Source: Congeria kusceri (Eukaryota > Mollusca > Bivalvia > Myida > Dreissenidae). Taken from it: a stretch of 64,000 bases of DNA. The position numbers were made by a program, and so were the translations under genes. This document shows, one piece after another, positions 48,797-61,659 of the stretch. The notes under the pieces are model-generated. The model saw only the letters and a program-made list of their open reading frames with translations, did not search any database and was not told the DNA's origin. How positions within the stretch are numbered: position 1 is the first letter of the stretch; the number at the start of each line of letters is the position of its first letter. Location: the NCBI GenBank assembly GCA_027627225.1, contig CM051029.1:10382215-10446214 (forward strand). The letters are read 5' to 3'.

Positions 48797-49172
48797 TATA
48801 AATATTGTATTGAGTGGCTTACACATTGTGATTTAGACATGTGCCTGATTGTTTACAATATAATCAGGCCTTCATTTGGTATTACTTCTGTTTCGTTAAC
48901 TAATTTTCATTATTTACATGAAGTCATGTAAAGCAGGAGTACTTACTTGAATTGAAGTCCAGTTTTGTTAATTGTGACATTGATGAACATTATTATACAT
49001 GCTAACTGTTGATACATGACTGCGGTACAATGTCTATGTAATTCCTACATTTGTAATTTCTCTTAGAAAAACAAGAGGCTATTTGTCTATCTTTTGGCTG
49101 TTTATATGGAATGATTATTGATGATACACATTTTATTAACATCAATTACCCGTTCTGTTGTTTTGTTTTCAG

Positions 49173-49285
49173 GTAAGAATGATTTAGATACTAAAATAAT
49201 GAACGAGCAAAATGCGGCGCAAAGACGGGCAAAAGAAAGAATGTCAAAAATGTTGGACAATAATTTCCCTGATCATGGAAATTAA
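49173..49285 (+). CDS. Alternative or additional terminal exon
   Basis: After a strong acceptor (TTGTTTTCAG) a phase-1 frame reads GKNDLDTKIMNEQNAAQRRA, ERMSKMLDNNFPDHGN and TAA. It cannot join the 48689 exon, which has no donor, but fits in phase directly after 46567-46638 (ends phase 1). This would skip two exons and replace the SANT-like tail. Highly charged, helical by composition. Confidence 0.45.
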
Positions 49286-51269
49286 AACCGTTTTTACGGA
49301 GACTACATTATGTGAATCCTTCTGGCGCCTAGTCGCAGTGCTTTGTAAGTAAAAATAACATTTAGATGTCGGCAAAAGCGTGAACACTTTGAAAGCAACA
49401 TCATACAGTGTGTATGAAAATTTTTGCCTGGTTTTTATGACATAATGATATATAATATGCCGTTTCGTAGAGGTAGATCTATATAGGTGTCATTTTGTCA
49501 TTCACTCTTTCGCTCGGTCAAAAAATTATATGTAATGCTAATTATTTAGAAGAGCGTTTGGTATGACCGTATTTTTAACACTGATCTGGACTCAAATGAA
49601 ATTAAGCATACATCATCGTCACAAGATGCCAATATGCGTTGGTTTTCAGCTTGGTACGGCAGTGGTGTATCCTCATGATGTAACTACAGTTGTTTGACAA
49701 TTGATTAAATGGGTTAATAAGTATCTTCGATATTCAAATGTGAACTTCGCTAAATGAGAGCGAGCCTTGAAGTGTAAGCATGGGAGGAAAATTTCCCGCG
49801 CACCGCTATCCTGGAAAAGATACGACCATTCTTTTATTGATAAATTTTATAAAACATACTTTTATTGTCATTGTACCACTTAATTTTCAACAATATATTT
49901 TAGTAAATTTTAAGTTGGCTCTTACTAATCACTATTAGTGATAATTGCGATTGTGTAAAATGTATTTGTCTGCCCAACAATGTGTCAAGTTATAGAATAT
50001 GAATGAATTACAAACATAGCTTTAACCCAGATTAACATAGACATCGAAATGTAAAAAGAACTTCTTCTGTAATAATTTAATGTGATCGTTTTGCTTTTGC
50101 GCAGAACATATTGTTTTCCCATTAAGCAGTTTTATATGATTTTTAACGCGCTTGAATTAAGTATATAATGTAGAAAGTAGTTCATTATCGACGCCCGAAT
50201 ATGTACAACACTTTGTTGTTATATATTGTTAATAAAGGCAATACTGAATACTGAAATGAGAATAGTGTTTCTTTCCATCAATCAAACAATTGAAAAGCTA
50301 TCTGGGTCCTACCGTAACATCAAATGATTCAGATTTTTTGCAATCTGCTTAGATTTTGATAACTTGACATAATTACACGTCCGACTTCGAAACATTATAT
50401 AATAGTAGTACGAACATATAAAATCGTGAGCGAAACGCGCCTCCAATTCTTGGAGCTATTTATATATACGCCGTAAATTGCTATCACTTCACAATTTGAC
50501 CCAACGCCGGAAAGCTTTAATTAAAATAAACAAACCTTACACCAATGAAAAATGCAGATATGAAGTTATAAGCACATGATATCAAACGAGCAGGAACATA
50601 ATAAAGACGTCTGACGTACTGATTTAGACTTCTTGAAGCCCGTGGACAATGTAATTTCAGAAAAGCCAATGTTCGTGGTCGGTATGTGACTTACGTATCA
50701 TGCTAGTAAGCGATGTCTGTAGTAAGCAAAGTCTGTTTAATATTTAATAAAATCTTCGCTTATGGTATAGTAAGATTTGAATAGTTTTTCAATTATATTT
50801 ACTGAACTCTAAGAATTCAAATAAAACCTATCTTAATATTTAGATTATGGTGTTATGTTCGCTAATAAAAAATTATATTTACTTCATCTGGAGCATAACT
50901 CCTCATTAGTACGACGATATGACAATAATGTCAAAGTGGCATGTGATTGTGTTTCTTATGTTTATAACTCTAAAACCATTCAGTAAATATACATTCCTCA
51001 TCATATTCATTGATTCTAGAGCTCTGTTAAAAAAATGTATTTTAGATTGAAGGTATTCACAAAGGAATTATTATGAAATGAATTAACAAACGACCACATT
51101 TGAACACGCGATCTTCGATCAATTGATTGAGGAATTTATTAATGAACTGATGATAAACGAACGTTTCTGTTTGTGTTTATTATTGGTATAATTTCAGTAT
51201 CATTTCGGCGTTGTTTTACGTTGCACACAAGATTTCGAGTGTCAATTTAAGTATCTTATGGGAATACAA
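49286..51269. other. Intergenic stretch downstream of the multi-domain gene
   Basis: No further coding exon or repeat family recognised. Part may be the 3' untranslated region of the preceding gene. Confidence 0.5.
50231..50236 (+). terminator. Candidate polyadenylation signal AATAAA
   Basis: The hexamer lies about 950 bases after the last proposed stop. In DNA this AT-rich the hexamer is frequent by chance, so support is weak. Confidence 0.25.
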
Positions 51270-52820
51270 TTCTTTTGCACTAGTTTATCTTTCCACGTGG
51301 CCGGGTTTTTCTTTGCACGTGACTTTTCCTACTTGTGCTGGCGTTGGCGTCCGCGTCTGAATTGGTTGAAGTATTTATTCAAAAGTATTGTAACTTACAA
51401 ACCACATAAGTTGTTATTTTGAAACTTGAAATATATCTTGGATTATATCTTGGTCATCAACTCAAGGAGCAGTGTTAACAATCCCCATTTCTCTTTTGTT
51501 TTGTATTTTACATAGATTTTTTAGGTTAAAGTTTATATTCACAACTTTTTTTTAAGTTCAATACTACGTAAGTTATTCACTTAAAACTTAGAATATACAT
51601 TCGTCATCAAATCCAATATCACATGCAAACTCACCAAAACTTTAGGGGGGGGGCATATAGATTTTCTCTGGTCCGTCCGTCTGTCCGTCCGACCGTCGAA
51701 TTTTTGTTTCGCGCATAACTCAAAAAGTATAATTGCTAGAGAGATGAAACTTTACAAGCATATTCATCGGCATGGGAGCTTGCGTACCTAGGTATTTTGG
51801 TGCAATTTCTGTTGACGTCAGTGGAGTTATAGCCCTTTATTTAATGACATTTTTTTATCTTTTGTCGCGTGTAACTCAAAAGGTTTTGCTGCTAGAGTAA
51901 TGAAACTTTATGCACATATTAATCAGCATGTAAACTTTTGCAACTTGGTATTTATTTCGACATAAGCGGAGTTATGGCCCTTTTTGCAAAAAAAGACATT
52001 TTTGGACTTGTGTCGCGTGTAACTCAAAAAGTGTTACTGCTAGAGTGATGAAACTTTACAAACATATTACTCAGCATGTGAACTTGTGTACATGGGTATT
52101 TTGGTGCAGTTTGTTTCCGACATAAGCGGAGTTATGGCCCTTTTTTCGCCAAAAATTGCATTTTTTTTATTGGTGTCGCATGTAACTCAAATGGTATTAT
52201 GGTCAGAGTGATGAAACTTAAAAAATATTAATCATCATGTGAACTTTTTCACCTGGGTATTTTAGTGCAGTTTTTTCCGCCATCAGCGGAGTTAGGGCCC
52301 TTGTTTTAGCAAAAAATGACATTTTTTGACTTGTGTCGCAAATAACTCGAAACGTATTACTTCTAGAGTGATGAATCTTTTTAAACATATTAATCAGCAC
52401 TTTAATGTGTGCACCTGGGTATTTCAGTGCATGTTTCGACTTTAGCGGAGTTTTGATACAACACTGGAATGTGGGGGCATCCGTGTCCTACGGACACATG
52501 TCTTGTTCACTTCAAACTTCAATATACCTTTGTCATCAACCCGAGCATCAAGTCCCTCATTTCACATAGCTCAGTTTTGTATTTTGACACGGTTATGTCC
52601 CTTTTTACATAGATCTCAGGTTAAATATTACATTCAAAAGGTTGGTAATTAAAAAAAAATTCCACGTTACTCAATTGAAAATTAAATATACCTTTGTCAT
52701 CAACTCCAAAGTGCCACATTTCCGAGAACTTAGTTTTGTATTTTACACAGTTGTGGCTTAACAAATATACTTGTATATTCTACTTTAGGCATAAATTTTA
52801 CTAGGGTACCATACTTGAAG
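51270..52820. mobile_element. Two nested tandem-repeat elements
   Basis: The outer element shows units around 51390-51640 and again at 52500-52800, sharing TATACCTTTGTCATCAAC-like and TCACATAGCTCAGTTTTGTATTTT-like blocks; its 5' edge has GCGTTGGCGTCCGCGTC. Between them lies a second element: it opens with a G run and CATATAGATTTT (51645-51665) and GTCCGTC repeats, has five units of about 147-163 bp starting GCG(C/T)(A/G)TAACTCAAAAAGT near 51711, 51866, 52013, 52176 and 52337, each with CTAGAGTGATGAAACTTT and GCGGAGTTATGGCCCTTT, and closes with GTGTCCTACGGACACATGTC near 52482. I know both types as frequent in mollusc DNA. Confidence 0.75.
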
Positions 52821-53806
52821 GTGTACTACCTTTATTTATACACATGTATATGTTTCCAGATTTCTTTCTACTGTCCACTTCGAGCAAATGTGACAACTGA
52901 AATACTTTGAACAGTCGAGCGCACTGTCCCCTAACAGCTTTTGGTATTTATAAGGACACCAATATTGTCTGCCATTATCTAACTGTCACCTATAACTGCA
53001 CATGAATATTCTTCGCTATGTCTTTTCATAAATATAAACTAGCATTGTGCGACTTCGCTTTCTCCGAATGTTCATCGATGTTTACTTTCGTTATCTTCCG
53101 ACTAATTGTAAATCTACAGATCTGTTTTAATAAATAGACATTTATTGCATCAACAGATGTACTGACGTTCCCAATTGAATTTTGCCTGATGTATTAGATT
53201 GTTGTTATGCATCGCATTTAATTGTTATTTTTTGTTAAATTATTGATAAATAAATTGTATCTTTTGACAAAACAAATAAATGTGTTATTTGCATATACAA
53301 ATATAATATCAAACGGCGAGCTAAACTCCAAAACACTATATTTGTCACGACAGTCACGAACTGATATTTACAATTAAATATGTTGCTAATTAATCGTATG
53401 CGTATCGTTTGCGGTTTAACACTTTCGTTAGCATCTGGTGTCTATGCACATCTTTAATGTTATCTCTGTTATATCCCGTGATTTTGTATATGCATGCTGT
53501 ATTCTACAGTATGCTTATTAAGTTATGTTGACCCTTGTTTTTGTTGTGTTTAAGTTAACGTGTTAAGGGAAACGTTTGCGTATGTGAGTGTCAACAGACT
53601 TATAAATTAAATGATTACTACGACTATTAGACAACAGCAACGAATGTCTCACAGCGGAGAAATAATAGCATTGCAAGCAGTTGCAATATTATTAACAGTT
53701 AAGCTGCAATGTAAAAATCAAAACGATGATTAAATCTACGACTTACATAGGCTTTACACACGAAGTAACATAACAAATTAAACAGTATGGGATAAACCAT
53801 TATTCA
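52821..53806. other. Intergenic AT-rich stretch
   Basis: Nothing recognisable on either strand. Confidence 0.5.
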
Positions 53807-53809
53807 TTG

Positions 53810-53861
53810 TGCTACTACTACTACTTCCTACTACAAACACCACCACCCCTACTACTACTAT

Positions 53862-53903
<42 letters not shown>

Positions 53904-53981
53904 AACCACCACCACCCCTACTACTACTACTGCTACTACTGCTACTACTATTACTACTTCCTACTACAACCACCACCACCC

Positions 53982-54062
<81 letters not shown>

Positions 54063-54077
54063 ACAACAACAAAAAAA
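53810..54077. repeat. (TAC)n microsatellite with (CCACCACC) interruptions
   Basis: About 250 bases of TAC trinucleotides with three near-identical interruptions of the type ACAACCACCACCACCCCTAC, which suggests amplification of a longer higher-order unit. Homopolymeric frames are artefacts. Confidence 0.97.
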
Positions 54078-54080
54078 CAA

Positions 54081-57000
54081 CAACAACATAATTATCGATA
54101 TTTTCATCATGAATAATTACATATAACATACTTTATTACCAAACTATGAATCCGTACCAATTCATTAATGCATTTTAATCTTATGTCGCTGTCGTTATTG
54201 TTGTTGCGAATGCTAATAATGAGAAAGATGATGATAATGATAGCACAACAGCGGCAACAATAATAGTATCAAAATACTCTACTGTTCGACATATAATGAA
54301 AATGAAATGAACGATGGCGAAAATTTGGTGATGTAACACACAAGTCGAGTTTGAATAAAAAGATTCACATTCGTGTTAATATAGACAGAGATATATTAAA
54401 AAGATGAATACTTCCACTGCCAGCGAATAAATATAAAGTGAAACTCTTTAAAATATGACAATAAATAGATCGGATGCATATTTGTGCAGACTTCAACAAG
54501 TATTGTATTCAAGAAAACATATACACTCAACATTTTCTGTCATTAACATCGGCTTCCATTTGACTACATCAAAGACGAATTTATACATCCGTATATATAT
54601 ATATATGTATGTATATGATTTGTATACCAACTTATTTCGAATGTACACCTATTGTGCTTCGTACATTATACCATTTCTCCGTAGTGAAGATTTAATGTAT
54701 CTACCGAGAAAAAGACAACGAGTATGCATTGCACTTAATTAACTTATCATATTAACATGCAAGTGAAGTTTTTTTAGCGTTATTATAAGATTCTTAAATT
54801 ACTACCATTATAATAGCAACATTTAAAATAAAACAGGACAAACTCCACATTGAAACGTGTTTCGACTTTTAATAGTCTTCAACAGGTGTGAATGAAGAAT
54901 GTCAGCAAATAATGCATTGATCACGACATGACGTAGATTTAAGTAACGTTATTTTGCGCGTACCTTTTAACATCTAATTAATTGTGTAAAATTTAAATAA
55001 AACTATTAAATTTTGTAAAAGTACATATTTATATGACATACCAATAACATGTTTAATTTAATATATAATTTAATTAATACATAACTTATTCAACACATTA
55101 TGAATAACTGGATCGGATCCAGAAAAGAAGCCCTTAGTGTCCCACATTTTTCATTGTGAATAAGTGCCTACGTGCTTACTGTGACGGTTATCTCAGTTCA
55201 GCGATTATGAACAGTTTCGGGACACAGCCAAAGGCTTTGTTTCAAAGTACCTGTTTTAGAATGTACACATAACATAGGATTGGAACCAGCATGAACGACA
55301 TGCCACATTCGCCCCCAACCCTCCTTTGAATATGTGCCTTGGTCTTCGATAAGCGATAATGATCACTTTCGGAGCGCCGCCTTGTCAAATTTCAACTTTA
55401 CTATTAACATTTCATGTTTTAGATATATAAAATGCATAAGCTTTGGGGAAAGCTAGGGAGCACGTGCCTCATGTCCTCTACTCGGTAAATCCTTGCCTAA
55501 ATACAACGCGGGAGGCCGGTTAATAAACAGATCGTATCTTAAGCTGGTCATCTTAAACTGGTCTTATATGGGATTTACGACCAGACTTGCGGCCAACGTA
55601 CTGCCCCTTTATAAAGGTCGTCGCATGTATCCAACCTCTTCGCAGAGATATAACTGTGTCCGAGCATAGCTCAATTTTAAATCCCTGCCGGCATAAAGTT
55701 CCACGTGACCATAGGGAAACGCATGATAAAAACGTGCACAACGTACAATCCTTGCGTTGTTATGTTCACTTATTTATTTATTTGTTTATTTATAGTTTTT
55801 CATTTTAAATTGTAATACATGTATATATACCTGTACCAATAATGCAACATGTCTGTGTCATTGTTATAAAATAATAATGATAAAATTAAAATTGTTGCAA
55901 ACATAAATCTTCAACTTCTCATAGTCGTCTCCTTCCAAATATGTCAGGTTTTAACTGGTCGTGGCAGTGGTAACTGAGAAGAGAACCAATGGGGAAGTAA
56001 CCACTGCGAGTACAACTGTCTAACAAATGATCTTGCAAATGTTGTCCATTCCATAAACTTAACGTTATTTAATAATTAAAATCAATTGCTGAATGCTCTA
56101 TTTGCCTTTCATGTAACTCTTATTGGAAGCATGAGGTCGTTAGATCAGTTTATTGTTGAGCATTATAAAAATAGTTAATATACGTACATGAAATTCGTAT
56201 GCTAAACATGTATCACTGTAGAAATAAGACACCTGTATATGCGTATGTGTATGCAAACCGTTAAATTAGTTCGCAAACTATTGCTTTTTATTGCACATGC
56301 CTGCATGATATATATTTCAACAAAAAGTGTGATAGTGTTGCGAATCATTTATATTATTGTTTTTAATATTGACAGTTGATATTTGTGTTTGTCCAGCTAT
56401 GTTTGTGAAGACATAATTACATGTATTAATGTTTCACAGGACTTCAGAAACACGCCAAAATACGGCAATTTGCCACCAAAAGGTTTTTAAGCTACCTTAA
56501 AACTTACCTGTAACTCTCGACAATATCAATATCCACACACATATCAAGAAAAACATCGCCTCTGTTTATTACCACAATATATCCCTAACAAACTTAATTT
56601 TTATGACAAATGGAAATACATAGGAAATGCGAGCTTCGTTCATAAGGTGTTTATAAATTCCATTACCACTAATAGTATTAGTTACACAGTGAACTATTTA
56701 CATTTACATTAGCTATATTAACAATATGTCATTTCAATGACATACGAGTGTGTACGTTGTATTTATAAATTTAAGCTTCCACATTTATTAAGAGCTCTCT
56801 ATCAGTGTGTTAACATTGTTATTTATCCCATCATCACGCATACATTGACGAAATAACACCCCATGGAATAAATTTTGCTTTATTTCAACACTGTGGTGAT
56901 AAAGCTGTCACGCGCACCGGACTACATTTTATATGACGATATGTGCCACGGTTCAGTAACTCGCCATTGTTTACCTTTTGCATCGCCTTTGCTTGACAGT

Positions 57001-57277
57001 ACGTGGTTAAAAATCAACTACATACAACAGAAAAAATATTGTTCTGCTTTTATTTGTAACAAATCGTGCCAAAATAAATAATAAAACAAAAAAATTGTGT
57101 TTTCGTATTTTTGTTTGTCTCACACATTTCAATTGTTATACAAAAGGTCAGCAGCAAAACAGGTTGTCTGCAACAGTCAAGATATCAAGTTTTAGGGGGG
57201 AAAAAAAGAACAAAACACATAAAAAAATTAAAATAAAACTAGAGCCAAATTATTATTGAAATCTGCATTTGACCACA
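54081..57277. other. Intergenic AT-rich stretch
   Basis: No gene supported. A block with CACGTGTTTCGAC-like and AGTCTTCAACAG words (about 54850-54895) resembles one near 32985. About 56826-56870 contains GACGAAATAACACCCCATGG, shared with 37425-37450 (ACGAAATAACACCCCGTGG), so both places hold pieces of one old repeat. Confidence 0.5.
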
Positions 57278-57888
57278 ATGTCTGATAATGATACAGTGAA
57301 TTTTGATGTTATTTGGGATGGTTTGTATTCAACTGACAATATTCAAGATGTTGTTGAAATGAGATTTGAAGAATTTGAGCAGAAATATGGCATTAACGCA
57401 CAATTATTTTATGAAGAATTGAATGATTCAACAGCCCAACAACCTAGTTTTGCTGACCAAAGTAGCACTAATCTTACAACAGTACAAAATGATCCACAAT
57501 ATCTGGCTGAGCCAATTCCAAATGAATTCAAGATTATTCAACTTTCTGACGTTCAACAGTACATCAAAAATGAAGAAAACAAAAACACTGCCAGAAAAAC
57601 ATTAAATGACACTAACAAATTTCAAAAGGTTTCGAGTTTCCTAGGAGAGACCAGGGAAATGCATCACTTGGAGGTTGATCTCTTGGATGAGCACCTCGCC
57701 ATGTTCATCCCGTCCCTCCAACGGCACGACGGCAGCGAATATGAGCCGTCTAGTATCCGTGCCATAATAAGTAGCATTGACCGGAAACTGAAACGGCATA
57801 AATATCCTTTTAGCATCATGAATGATAAAGGGCCATAATTTTCTCTGACAAGAGATACCTACAATGCTAAAAAAACCATAAAAAACAG
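57278..57888 (+). pseudogene. N-terminal part of a Crypton-derived protein (KIAA1958/QRICH1/ZMYM-like, DUF3504 family)
   Basis: From ATG 57278 the frame runs 186 codons to TAA at 57836-57838. It begins with an acidic region and then has QLSDVQQYIKNEENKNTARK, TNKFQKVSSFLGETRE, LLDEHLAMFIPSLQRHDGSE, YEPSSIRAIISSIDRKLKRH and KYPFSIMND. N-E-E-N-K-N-T and D-G-S-E-Y-E-P-S-S-I-R are hallmarks of the N-terminal SAM-like region of Crypton-derived tyrosine recombinases, including vertebrate domesticated members. After the TAA the same frame continues FSLTRDTYNAKKTIKN, as relatives do, to a donor (AACAG|GTAAAG, exon end 57888). No catalytic part follows. The stop is thus probably a nonsense mutation in a truncated copy, although a short natural product is possible. 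Confidence 0.75.
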
Positions 57889-60800
57889 GTAAAGCAGGAG
57901 TATAAATATTAATAAACAGTTATAATATATAATTATCATGAATTAAAATAATGGCATTGCATAAGTAAGTATATTACATTTGTAATTTACCAAATAGCAT
58001 CTATGTAACCGCTACTAAAATTTCTGTTTTCTAAATAATAGGGATTTTTGCAAAATCAAACAATTTTTGGCTACTAATTTGAATGTCTATGTGCCAACCT
58101 GATAATCTTTATGATTTATTGATGGATTAAAAAACAACAACAACAATTGATATTAAACCAGAATTTACAATCATATTCTATTTATTGTATTTTGACAAAC
58201 GTGTACTATTTAGGGAAACTTTCCTCACATCGCTCAAGTTTTCGGCGGTTCTTGTTTTCGTCTGGCGTTTATTCAGCTCCAAAACTCTGCACCATCGGAT
58301 GCAATTTTCAGTTTGATGTCTACCCATCTGTTAAAATGTATTTATTAAATAATTTAATAATTTGATACGCTTTAAAATTGTATTTAATTAAAAAAAATAA
58401 TAATTTCGAAGCAATTATCTACTTCTTTAATTGTTTGGCCGAACAAAATAAATATGAAAATTTAATTTTAAATAAATGTGTAACCTCTAGCTAAGCAATA
58501 TGTACTAATTCATGCCATTACAATGTACAGATTGTTTTTTTTTTATGTATAATTGAAAATGGACATGTGCATGACCTGACCAAAAAATGTTATCTTTACA
58601 TTGCTATAAACAGAAAGTGATTGTTGTATATTTCTTTATCAATTTGTTTAAGTTTTTGTTGCTTACGGATCGTAAATCGTTACCTAAGAAATAAATAATT
58701 ATTTGATTATCTTATTTTTTTATTGTAAAACTACTGGCACTACTTTTTTGCACGGACCATTTTACCGCCAAGTTAGTAAACAAAGAAAGAATATAAATAA
58801 CTTTGGGAATTCCAGTTAAAATTATAATGTTATTAAAAAAGGAACACATAATGAAAAAAATGATGGGATAAATCGCCAAGGCTCGCGGTTCCGGTTTCCT
58901 AAGCCTCGCAAGGCAAACTTCTCTTTATTCAACACCAACCGAGTATTCTCTATGTGATCATGCTCCTTCTAAAACAGTTTGTGTACTAAATATCTATAAG
59001 CTCAGTTCTTGTAACCGTTTCAATGCACTGGCTTTCGTGTTGTATCAGGTATTTGCATAATTACATTATTTTATTTGTAATATCTAACAATCTCCATCAC
59101 CATTATACAGAGGGTAAGTGTATATACATTCATAAGCCTTTATTAACACACAAAACACCGTTTTGTCCGAATGAAATCTTGGAATGTAATATATGTTCAA
59201 AGTAGTTTAATAAGACACAGGCTAAACATCCGTTCACATAATATGACATAGTAACTGAGACATTTATGATCAGCATGCATATAATTTCATTCCCTATTAT
59301 CAGGTCACATTCCATCTAACTGACTACACAGCATAATGACACAGTCAATTAGCATAAATAATTACGTTAAACATTTATCTGTTTTATTACACTTATAGTT
59401 TTAACATTTCCATTCGGGTGATAACTTTTCAATCATAGCCTTGTGTTCAATAATCATGTGAGTATTGTTTCATATACATGCATTGGTTAACAACCCTTCA
59501 CGTGTCATTATTGATTGGCATTTATTGTTTATGTCTAGATAGAAGAACACACCTTGTATGTTAATTTAATTGCTGAATATCCCTTTTTTCAAAGCATGAC
59601 CTGAACACATGCCAGTATGCTTTCAACCCGGTCAAATGTTTTTTTTGCACAATAAATTCGCAAGAAACTTGTATCTGGCCCGACGAAGGTTTGTCAATGA
59701 ATCCTGTATTCGTATCAGCTACATGTAAGTACAAGCCTATGAGCTATTTTCAATGTTATCGGATACCGCCTTGGGGAATCCTATTATTATGTTCATCTGT
59801 TATTGATGTTGAAATCTACATGTATATCTTTCAGATGTAGAATATGTACAATTCTAAGCGCAAGCAACTATTTCGTACATGTATATCGGCCTTTCTACCT
59901 TTTTTTTCTTTTGAAATTGTTGCACTCGTGCACTTATATATTTAAATGATTTAACCATTTCAACATTGTGTGTGTGTGTCGTATGACAATTACAATGTAT
60001 TTGGCGATTCTAAACCAAGTACCTTTTATTGTGTGTGTGCATCGGATAACATATCATACAAACGTGTACGCTGCCAGAATACACTAACGAGCACAATACC
60101 AAGCAAAATATGCGCGTGTAATCACATATATGTACGTGTATTGCGTCATTATATGTATGTATGAGAAAAATATCGCTATATTATTGTAGCATGCAGGCAA
60201 CATACTATGATGTAAATTCATCATTTTATAATAATCGCAATTATTTATGAACGAGGTTATTGGTTGCCGCGAACGGACTTGCAACCGTCTTCTTTAGTTA
60301 TATACGAAATTTAACATAAAACTACATCTCTTTTGTCAGATCAGGCTAAACCGCCAAACAAACTAGCACAACACAATTTTGCGAATGAATATGAACGAAC
60401 TGTTCCGGAAAGATATTTCTCGCATTGTATTTTTTACCCGCCCAATGTAATTTGCATAAATGTTCGTCTATGTTAAACAATAAATTACTACGAGTAACAC
60501 AGCACTTTCATATATATTCACTGGCTCTTGATCATTTATTTTCGGTGGTTGATGTAAATTATAGCAGTAGGTATAAAGTTTATGCTCTTAGTAGTGATGT
60601 TAAGACACATTTTGCATGACTATGCACTATCGCAAGCGTATTTGATTTACACTTTAAAGTTGAATGATCGATTGTGGCAATTGTTGTGAATTTGAATATG
60701 ACATTCTTATCATTAACATGAAGACGATAAAGTCACATTGGAGTGCTATTGTGTACGTGTGCCTTTGTTTCGCAAAGAAATCAGGATGCTTGATCAATTG

Positions 60801-61430
60801 AGCTAACATAACTTGATACCTAGTGCAATCTTAATACATTTTTTTATTTGAGCAACTATTAAACAACTTTTAAAGCGCACGTGTTGCCTCAAATAATGCA
60901 TTTATTTAATTAAGTATTTAGAGGCCAATTAGAACACACAATATCACAATCAGCTAAGAATCGTAATTTTTTGAAGTTATACGTATAATTTGGACATAAC
61001 AATCACATTTTGAAAATGTGGATCGTTTTTAATATGCGGCATTATCTTAAAACGAGCAATTGCAGTATGTCTAAATTAGTTGCTATGTATAATTCGACAT
61101 TATGCTCACACTAATAATAAGTTATACTGCAGTTTCTTATTGAAAACAAGTAGTAATACTTTTAAAGGGCACTGCATGTATGTTGTTTACATGTATGCAG
61201 CTTCAGATGATTAGCGTGGTTGACTATTAACCGAACAATCGAGTATGTTAAAAGGCCTATGGCTAACATTTTTCAGGAATTCGTTTAATAAAATATGGCA
61301 TGTAATGACAGACAGAACAGATGAGCAGAACATATGTTTATTTAAGACTTGCATCTTCTACAACACATACTTACAGAAAATATATACAATCGACATGACA
61401 TCGAGCAAAAAAAAATGTTTAATATTATGG
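57889..61430. other. Intergenic AT-rich stretch
   Basis: I searched for the missing catalytic part of the Crypton-type protein in the first 1.5 kb and did not see it. No other gene or repeat is supported. Confidence 0.5.
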
Positions 61431-61622
61431 TTAATTAATAAGTAAGGAGGATGAAACTTTGTATAAAATGTTTACAACAGTAAGGGTATTTCTAATATAC
61501 GGAGGTTGCTTAATATATTTACACAAGTTAATAATTTCCGTTTTTTTGTTTGAGTTAAGGAGTTGAATACATTTAAAAACAGATGGGTTTTCAAAGTAGT
61601 ATTTTTTAACAATGTTTTTCAC
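61431..61622 (-). pseudogene. LINE ORF2 C-terminal remnant
   Basis: An open frame with KKYYFENPSVFKCIQLLNSN and TEIINLCKYIKQPPYIRNT. The K-Y-Y-x-x-N-P-S and F-K-x-x-Q-L pattern followed by a short basic helix matches the tail of ORF2 proteins of LINEs I know from invertebrates. Its position right beside the endonuclease relic shows an internal deletion of the reverse transcriptase. Confidence 0.55.
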
Positions 61623-61659
61623 AGGTCAGACACTTGTTTAACTATTATAACAAAATAGA

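Larger units (their letters stand above)
26635..49285 (+). pseudogene. Multi-domain SET - Ulp1 - zinc finger - tyrosine recombinase gene (about 24 exons, lesions present)
   Basis: Exons that keep phase: 26635-26661, 27115-27150, 27539-27635, 28732-28905, about 30636-30775, 31195-31228, 31507-31581, 35627-35701, 36220-36306, 36744-36862, 37210-37326, 37907-37975, 38905-38990, 39270-39393, 39854-39950, 40250-40348, 40601-40699, 41767-41856, 42087-42170, 44085-45658, 45981-46052, 46567-46638, 48037-48107, 48689-48796, with an alternative last exon at 49173-49285. Domains in order: SET-like, acidic linker, C48 protease, linker, zinc fingers, tyrosine recombinase, Myb/SANT-like tail. The recombinase and the domain mix suggest origin in, or capture by, a Crypton-like element. 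Three lesions (in exons 28732-28905, 36744-36862 and 44085-45658) and a missing SET core argue for a recent pseudogene, though consensus errors in the assembly could mimic two of them. The exon chain is my reconstruction from splice consensus and phase; transcripts could change it. Confidence 0.72.

Noticed and set aside
53807..54129. Homopolymeric frames of about 84-102 codons
   Set aside because: Produced by the second (TAC)n array.
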